Assembly: GCA_944388385.1 (NCBI GenBank)
Contig: CALXIO010000001.1
Span: 218,246 to 282,245, forward strand
Length of the DNA stretch: 64,000 bases
Direction of reading: 5' to 3'
Origin: an uncultured Ruminiclostridium sp.
Lineage (GTDB): Bacteria > Bacillota > Clostridia > Oscillospirales > Ruminococcaceae
Shown: in pieces, positions 59,677 to 64,000 of the stretch
Position numbering within the stretch: position 1 is the first letter of the stretch
How the letters are laid out: each line of letters opens with the position of its first letter
Notes under the pieces: model-generated
Told to the model about the DNA's origin: nothing
What the model saw: the letters and a program-made list of their open reading frames with translations, nothing else
The model's database searches: none
Made by a program: the position numbers and the translations under genes

Positions 59677-61467
59677 ATGAAACCAACAATCGAGATTTTA
59701 GAGAAAATCAGCGAAAATTCAAGGAACAACAAAGAGGAAATCTTCACAAGACTCTACCGTTATCTGTTAAGACCCGACTTTTACTATCTTGCGTACAAAA
59801 ATCTCTATGCAAATAAGGGTGCCTCGACAAAAGGCGTGGATGACGATACCGCAGACGGGTTTAGCGAGGAAAAAGTCAGCAATATCATTGCAATGCTGGC
59901 TGACGAAACGTATGCGCCAAAACCCGTTCGCCGTGAGTATATCCAGAAAAAGCAGAACAGTGCGAAAAAACGCCCGCTGGGAATCCCAACCTTTACGGAC
60001 AAACTCGTTCAGGAAGTTTTAAGAATGATACTGGAAGCCGTATATGAACCGGTATTTTCTCACTGCTCCCATGGGTTCCGTCCGGGAAAAAGCTGTCATA
60101 CCGCATTAAACTCTCTAAAAAAGGAATTCACCGGTGTGACATGGTTTATTGAGGGCGATATTCGCGGCTGTTTTGATAACATCGACCATCACATTCTGGT
60201 GGACATCATCAACGCCAAAATCAAAGACGCCCGGCTGATTAAGCTCGTTTGGAAATTCCTGAAAGCCGGATATATGGAAGACTGGAAATACCATACCACC
60301 TATTCCGGCTGTCCACAGGGAGGCATTGTTTCACCGATTTTAGCGAACATCTACCTTAACGAGCTTGACAAGTTTGCGAAAAAAACGGCTGAAAACTTTT
60401 ATCAGCCAAGGAAAAAGGTTTATACGGTCGAATACAACAGGGTTGCCGGATTGATAGCAAAGACAAGAAAGCAATTGAAAACGGCGACGGGGCAGGAAAA
60501 ATCAGCCTTGCTAAAGCTCCAAAAAGAGTTGAGAGCCGAATTGCGGAAAACCCCTTGCGCTTCCAAAACCGATAAGGTTATGAAATACATCCGATATGCG
60601 GATGATTTTATCATAGGCGTTAAGGGCGAAAAAGCGGACTGTGAACAAATCAAACGGCAGTTTTCGGAATTTATCGGCCAAACTCTAAAAATGGAATTGT
60701 CAGAAGAAAAAACACTGATTACTCATAGCAGCCAGTATGCAAGATTTTTAGGTTATGACATCCGGGTAAGACGGGATAATACCGCAAAGCCGCATGGAAC
60801 CCACATTCAGAGAACCTTAAAAGGAAAAGTGGAATTAAGCGTGCCTTTTGCGGATAAGATTATGCCGTTCCTGTTTAACAAGTCGGTTATATGGCAATTA
60901 AAAGACGGAACAATAGAGCCTATCGCACGCAAATATCTTTACGCCTGCACGGATTTGGAGATTGTGACAGCCTTCAATTCCGAACTTCGGGGCATATGCA
61001 ATTACTACGCATTAGCCAGCAATTTCAATAGGTTAAGTTATTTTGCTTATCTCATGGAATATAGCTGTCTGAAAACCATTGCGGGAAAGCACAAGAGCAC
61101 CAGCAGAAAAATCGTCAGCAAATACCAGGACGGAAATGGAAACTGGAGTATCCCATACAAAACCGCAAAGGGTGAGAAACGCCGTGGATTTGCAAATTTT
61201 ATGGATTGCAAAAACACGGGCAGCTTTCATGAGGTAATCATTGACTACGCTGTGCTTTACGCCAGTACAAGAACCACATTTGACGACAGATTATCTGCCA
61301 GAGTGTGCGAATTGTGTGGGAAAACAGATGTGTCCCTCGAAATCCACCATGTAAACAAAGTGAAGAACCTCAAAGGCAAAGAATTTTGGGAACAGATGAT
61401 GATAGCTAAAAAGCGAAAAACCATAGCGGTATGCAAGGCTTGTCATTGTCAAATCCACAACCCTTGA
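59677..61467 (+). CDS. ltrA: Group II intron reverse transcriptase/maturase
   Basis: 596 residues from ATG 59677 (GGGAGG upstream). Reverse transcriptase blocks: GVDDDT, KRPLGIPTFTDKLVQEVL, SHGFRPGKSCHTAL, GDIRGCFDNIDH, GCPQGGIVSPILANIYLNELD and the active site YIRYADDFIIG (about 303-313). A maturase region and an HNH endonuclease follow (CELCGKTDVSLEIHHVNKVK, CKACHCQIH, from about 543). Active domains all look intact, so splicing and retrohoming are likely. Confidence 0.95.
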   Translation: MKPTIEILEKISENSRNNKEEIFTRLYRYLLRPDFYYLAYKNLYANKGASTKGVDDDTADGFSEEKVSNIIAMLADETYAPKPVRREYIQKKQNSAKKRPLGIPTFTDKLVQEVLRMILEAVYEPVFSHCSHGFRPGKSCHTALNSLKKEFTGVTWFIEGDIRGCFDNIDHHILVDIINAKIKDARLIKLVWKFLKAGYMEDWKYHTTYSGCPQGGIVSPILANIYLNELDKFAKKTAENFYQPRKKVYTVEYNRVAGLIAKTRKQLKTATGQEKSALLKLQKELRAELRKTPCASKTDKVMKYIRYADDFIIGVKGEKADCEQIKRQFSEFIGQTLKMELSEEKTLITHSSQYARFLGYDIRVRRDNTAKPHGTHIQRTLKGKVELSVPFADKIMPFLFNKSVIWQLKDGTIEPIARKYLYACTDLEIVTAFNSELRGICNYYALASNFNRLSYFAYLMEYSCLKTIAGKHKSTSRKIVSKYQDGNGNWSIPYKTAKGEKRRGFANFMDCKNTGSFHEVIIDYAVLYASTRTTFDDRLSARVCELCGKTDVSLEIHHVNKVKNLKGKEFWEQMMIAKKRKTIAVCKACHCQIHNP

Positions 61468-61492
61468 ATTCCCTTGATTGAGCAGTAATGGG

Positions 61493-61526
61493 GAGCCGGA
61501 TACACCGAGAGGTGTAAGTCCGGTTC
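61493..61526 (+). ncRNA. Group II intron domain V
   Basis: 34 bases starting GAGCCGGATACACC, with a GAGA tetraloop and ending GTCCGGTTC: the standard catalytic hairpin with its two-base bulge. Confidence 0.9.
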
Positions 61527-61587
61527 CGGGAGAGGTCTGGGCAAACCTGCCATAGCAATATGGCAAGGCGGCTCTTTCCTACTCTAC

Positions 61588-63063
61588 GACGTCATGCGTA
61601 ACTACGGACACATTGCCAAGCAGTACGGATATAACGTATCGGTCATTGACCTGCGAAACCCGACTCGCAGTAACGGCAACAATCTGCTCCACCTTGTGAA
61701 CAAATATATGGATCTGTACCAACAGCATCCCGACACCCTGGTGTATAAGGCGAAGGCAGAAAAATACGCCAAGATCATATCCAAGACCATCATCCTATCC
61801 GGTATGGATGCCGCTTCCTTCGGACAGAACGCATACTTCTACGATGCAGCCGAAGGTCTGCTCACTGCGACAATCCTGCTTGTAGCAGAGTTCTGTGAGC
61901 CGGAGAAACGGCACATCGTGTCGGTATTCAAGATCATTCAGGAACTGCTGGCACCCTCACAGAAGAAAGGTAAGAATCAGTTCCAACAGCTCATGGAGAT
62001 GCTTCCCGATGACCACAAGGCGAAATGGTTTGCCGGTGCAGCTCTGAATACCGCAGAGCAGTCCATGGCATCGGTCATGTCAACAGCACTGTCCCGACTG
62101 AACTCCTTCCTCGACTCCGAGTTGGAACAGCTCCTGTGCTTCGATACCGAGATCGACGCGGAGAAGTTCTGTAATGAGAAGTCCGCTATCTTCGTAGTTA
62201 TGCCCGAAGAAAACCCCAACACCTTCTTCATGATCTCGCTGATCATTCAGCAGCTATACCGAGAGATACTTGCCGTAGCCGATGAGCATGGCGGTAAGCT
62301 GAAAAACCGCTGTGTCTTCTTCTGCGACGAGTTCGGTACGCTCCCCAAGATCGAATCCGCCGAGATGATGTTCTCGGCATCCCGTTCGAGAAGATTACAG
62401 ATCGTTCCCATTATCCAGTCCTTCTCGCAGCTCGACAAGAACTACGGCAAGGAAGGCGCGGAGATCATCGTGGACAACACCCAGCTCACCATCTTCGGTG
62501 GCTTCGCTCCCAACAGCAGCTCCGCAGAGGTGCTATCCAAAGCCCTGGGCAGTCGTACCGTCATGTCGGGATCTGTTTCCCGAAGCCGAAACGATCCTTC
62601 CGAATCCTTGCAGATGATCGAGCGACCTCTGCTGACACCCGACGAGCTGAAATCCCTTCCCAAAGGTCAGTTCGTTGTCATGAAAACCGGTGTCCATCCT
62701 ATGCGAGTCAAGCTGAAGCTGTTCTTCAAATGGGGCATCGAATTCGACGAGGACAATCCCTATGCTGTACCCGACCACGGCGGCCGAGAGGTACAGTATG
62801 CTGAGAAGAAAGAGATCATGGACGGTATCATCAAGAAATACCATCCCGACTGGATCGTCAAGGATAAGCCTGCCACAGACGGCGGTAACGGTATCGGCGG
62901 TCAGGATCAGGCAGAGAGCGAGAGCCATGAGCCACAGCAGACACCGCCCAAGAAGCCCGGCGACAAGAAAGGCGGCGGTGGAGCTGTCATAAGAGAGAAA
63001 CCGTCTGCCAAGCAAACTACGCCTTTACCGAAACCGGAGGTGAAGCCCAATGAGCCGTCTTGA
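61588..63063 (+). CDS. VirD4/TraG coupling protein, exon 2
   Basis: 491 codons in frame with exon 1. VIDLRNPTRSNGNNLLHLVNKYMD, Walker B CVFFCDEFGTLPKIESAEMMFSASRSRRLQIVPIIQSFSQL and GGFAPNSSSAEVLSKALGSRTV are signatures of the TraG/VirD4 DNA pump that links relaxosome and channel. The Pro/Lys-rich C-terminus (EKPSAKQTTPLPKPEVKPNEPS) lacks the Met tail found elsewhere. Confidence 0.93.
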   Translation, partial: DVMRNYGHIAKQYGYNVSVIDLRNPTRSNGNNLLHLVNKYMDLYQQHPDTLVYKAKAEKYAKIISKTIILSGMDAASFGQNAYFYDAAEGLLTATILLVAEFCEPEKRHIVSVFKIIQELLAPSQKKGKNQFQQLMEMLPDDHKAKWFAGAALNTAEQSMASVMSTALSRLNSFLDSELEQLLCFDTEIDAEKFCNEKSAIFVVMPEENPNTFFMISLIIQQLYREILAVADEHGGKLKNRCVFFCDEFGTLPKIESAEMMFSASRSRRLQIVPIIQSFSQLDKNYGKEGAEIIVDNTQLTIFGGFAPNSSSAEVLSKALGSRTVMSGSVSRSRNDPSESLQMIERPLLTPDELKSLPKGQFVVMKTGVHPMRVKLKLFFKWGIEFDEDNPYAVPDHGGREVQYAEKKEIMDGIIKKYHPDWIVKDKPATDGGNGIGGQDQAESESHEPQQTPPKKPGDKKGGGGAVIREKPSAKQTTPLPKPEVKPNEPS

Positions 63064-63310
63064 TTTCCTATACCGTCAGGAACTGCCGCACCGAGCCGTG
63101 TCAGTCTACACCTACCTTGCCGACAGAGCCAACAAGGACGGCGAATGTTGGCCTGCGATCCCTACCATCGCCTCGGAGCTGAAGCTGTCGCAGTCCACCG
63201 TGCGACGTGCGCTCCACGACCTGCGGAAAGCCGGACTGCTTGAAACCGAACAGCGGTATCGCACCAAAGGCGGCAAGAGCAGTCTGCTTTACAAAATCCG
63301 AAGCGGATAA
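63050..63310 (+). CDS. Winged helix-turn-helix protein
   Basis: 86 residues. RAVSVYTYLADRANKDGECWPAIPTIASELKLSQSTVRRALHDLRKAGLLETEQRYR is a complete winged-helix domain like those of replication initiators and GntR-like proteins. It overlaps the coupling protein end by 14 bases. Function probably regulatory. Confidence 0.8.
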   Translation: MSRLDFLYRQELPHRAVSVYTYLADRANKDGECWPAIPTIASELKLSQSTVRRALHDLRKAGLLETEQRYRTKGGKSSLLYKIRSG

Positions 63311-63373
63311 CAACTGCAAAAAATATACACCTTCCGCCGAGGGGGAACTATACCTTCTCGGTGGCAGGTGGTA

Positions 63374-63390
63374 CCTGTCATGATGACAGG
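63374..63390. repeat. 17-bp perfect palindrome, candidate operator
   Basis: CCTGTCAT-G-ATGACAGG lies in the 184-base gap between two convergent genes. No promoter is obvious next to it. Possibly a regulator or recombination site. Confidence 0.4.
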
Positions 63391-63456
63391 AGAAAGCGAA
63401 CTTCCCACTCTAAGAGATACTACAGCAGAATAGAAAAGAGATAGTGTATAAAGAAA

Positions 63457-63490
63457 GATGCCATCCCTTACGGAACGGCATCCATCGGTC
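63457..63490 (-). terminator. Terminator of the XRE regulator gene
   Basis: On the minus strand GATGCC-GTTCC / GGGA-TGGCATC form a stem around GTAA, followed by TTTCTTT. Confidence 0.65.
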
Positions 63491-63494
63491 ATAT

Positions 63495-63836
63495 TCAGTT
63501 GGCTTTGTATTTGTCCATCTCAAGAAGGATCTTGTAGAGCTGCTCCTGCTCCTCCTTGGATTTTGCAGAGAGGAACTCGTAGCAGGCAAGCGGAATATCT
63601 TTCTCTCCGCCGTCCTCTTGACCGTCTAACTTCTCAAACAGCTTTGAAAGAGTAATGCCCAGGGCAGCGGTGATCCGTTCAATGCTTTCAAGTGTTGCGT
63701 TCTTCTCACCACGTTCAAGCTGACCGATGTAGGTTGGATGACAACCGGAAAGCTCGGCGAGCTTCTCTTGGCTGAGTCCCTTCTTTGTTCTGTAGTTTCT
63801 GATACGCTGTCCAACAGCTTTTGCAATATCGCTCAT
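63495..63836 (-). CDS. XRE-family transcriptional regulator
   Basis: 113 residues from ATG 63836 (AAAGGA upstream; longer starts at 63848 and 63857 fit less well). The helix-turn-helix is RIRNYRTKKGLSQEKLAELSGCHPTYIGQLERGEKNATLESIERI (about 11-55). The acidic C-terminus (KSKEEQEQLYKILLEMDKY) may dimerise or sense a signal. Transcribed against the rest of the element and next to a divergent promoter; a typical ICE repressor arrangement. Confidence 0.88.
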   Translation of the reverse strand: MSDIAKAVGQRIRNYRTKKGLSQEKLAELSGCHPTYIGQLERGEKNATLESIERITAALGITLSKLFEKLDGQEDGGEKDIPLACYEFLSAKSKEEQEQLYKILLEMDKYKAN

Positions 63837-64000
63837 AAGTTTAACCATCCTTTTCACGCTATAAATAGTCTATAAATATTAAAACAGATTTTCCACAGAC
63901 TATTGATATTGTTTCTTAAATGTGCTATACTATGAATATCTATAAGCGTAAAAACCGTGCTTATAGTATGCAAAAGTAATGGAACACGGTTCTAAATGAC
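63837..64000. promoter_or_regulatory. Divergent promoter and operator region at the right edge
   Basis: A rightward promoter has TTGATA at 63903-63908 and TATACT at 63926-63931 (spacer 17) and must serve a gene beyond the window. Inverted repeats flank it: AATAGTCT (63864-63871) with AGACTATT (63897-63904), and CTATAAGC (63940-63947) with GCTTATAG (63959-63966). Likely operators of the XRE protein. Confidence 0.65.

Larger units (their letters stand above)
59038..61587 (+). mobile_element. Complete group II intron in the coupling protein gene
   Basis: 2550 bases from GTGCGCCCAGATAGGGTG (standard 5' end) to TTTCCTACTCTAC (domain VI-like 3' end). Joining 59037 to 61588 restores an unbroken TDTKG-DVMRNYG reading frame. 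Exon-binding sites can be seen: GCCTTTG (59337-59343) is complementary to the last seven exon bases CAAAGGC, and GTATC (59302-59306) to the adjacent GATAC. Domain V is at 61493-61526. The encoded protein is intact. Confidence 0.95.
25484..64000 (+). mobile_element. Integrative and conjugative element, left part (right end outside the window)
   Basis: From roughly 25.5 kb onward codon use shifts to G/C-ending codons, intergenic gaps shrink, and the gene set is that of an ICE: relaxase, coupling protein, VirB4, VirB6-like and VirB3-like proteins, NlpC/P60 hydrolase, sortase plus adhesin, anti-restriction proteins and a primase. The left limit is approximate. A tRNA-Tyr 3' end is 67 bases away and is a plausible attachment site, but without the right end the repeat cannot be checked. 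No integrase or resolvase with intact catalytic motifs lies within the window. Confidence 0.9.

Overview
The window joins two very different pieces of DNA. Positions 1 to about 25.4 kb look like the core chromosome of a low-to-moderate G+C Gram-positive anaerobe. Strong AGGAGG-type ribosome binding sites, a FeoA-FeoA-FeoB-Cys-rich protein ferrous iron operon, PaaK, a CotH-family protein and the codon habits suggest a gut Clostridia member, probably Oscillospiraceae/Ruminococcus-like. This is an inference from gene content; there is no rRNA or marker gene to settle it. The rest, about 25.5 kb to the right edge, is visibly richer in G+C and is a large integrative and conjugative element (ICE) that enters just after a tRNA-Thr/tRNA-Tyr pair and runs out of the window. 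No integrase is inside the window.

Chromosomal part: a truncated membrane sensor; branched-chain amino acid genes ilvB-ilvN-ilvC behind a consensus promoter; a small membrane protein; a sugar-phosphate transferase overlapping pyrB, whose product carries a C-terminal zinc domain like that of PyrI; an Rrf2 regulator; proline genes proB-proA; a putP-type symporter with a tandem-repeat operator candidate; paaK; an S1-domain protein; a CotH-family surface protein; the feo operon with palindromic DtxR-like sites; a lipoprotein with two amidase-like repeats; an alpha/beta hydrolase; and a cation/proton antiporter that is frameshifted and preceded by a fluoride-riboswitch-like leader with an overlapping terminator.

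ICE part, in order: an ADP-ribosyltransferase-like protein and small accessory proteins; an anti-restriction block (ArdA-like proteins, a C5-cytosine and an N6-adenine methyltransferase); regulators (ribbon-helix-helix, two AbrB-like, SpoVG-like); a lipoprotein and a 1657-residue thioester/Cna-B adhesin with a PQTG sorting signal; a type IV secretion (T4SS) block (pilin-like protein, TrbL/VirB6-like, VirB3-like, VirB4, class B sortase, NlpC/P60 hydrolase); more accessory proteins including a pentapeptide-repeat protein; an oriT candidate; a relaxosome protein, a Sel1-repeat relaxase, a Toprim primase-like protein; and the VirD4/TraG coupling protein gene, which is split by a complete 2.55-kb group II intron. 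A divergently transcribed XRE regulator with palindromic operators lies at the right edge.

The most unusual observation is that about 17 unrelated soluble ICE proteins end in the same kind of tail: an acidic stretch, then a short hydrophobic ending in or close to Met (for example VMSM, VMRM, MGGM, IQTM). Membrane and core mating-channel proteins of the same element lack it. Part of this is explained by Shine-Dalgarno sequences written into the last codons, but not all of it. A C-terminal sorting, secretion or turnover signal shared across the element is a testable idea.
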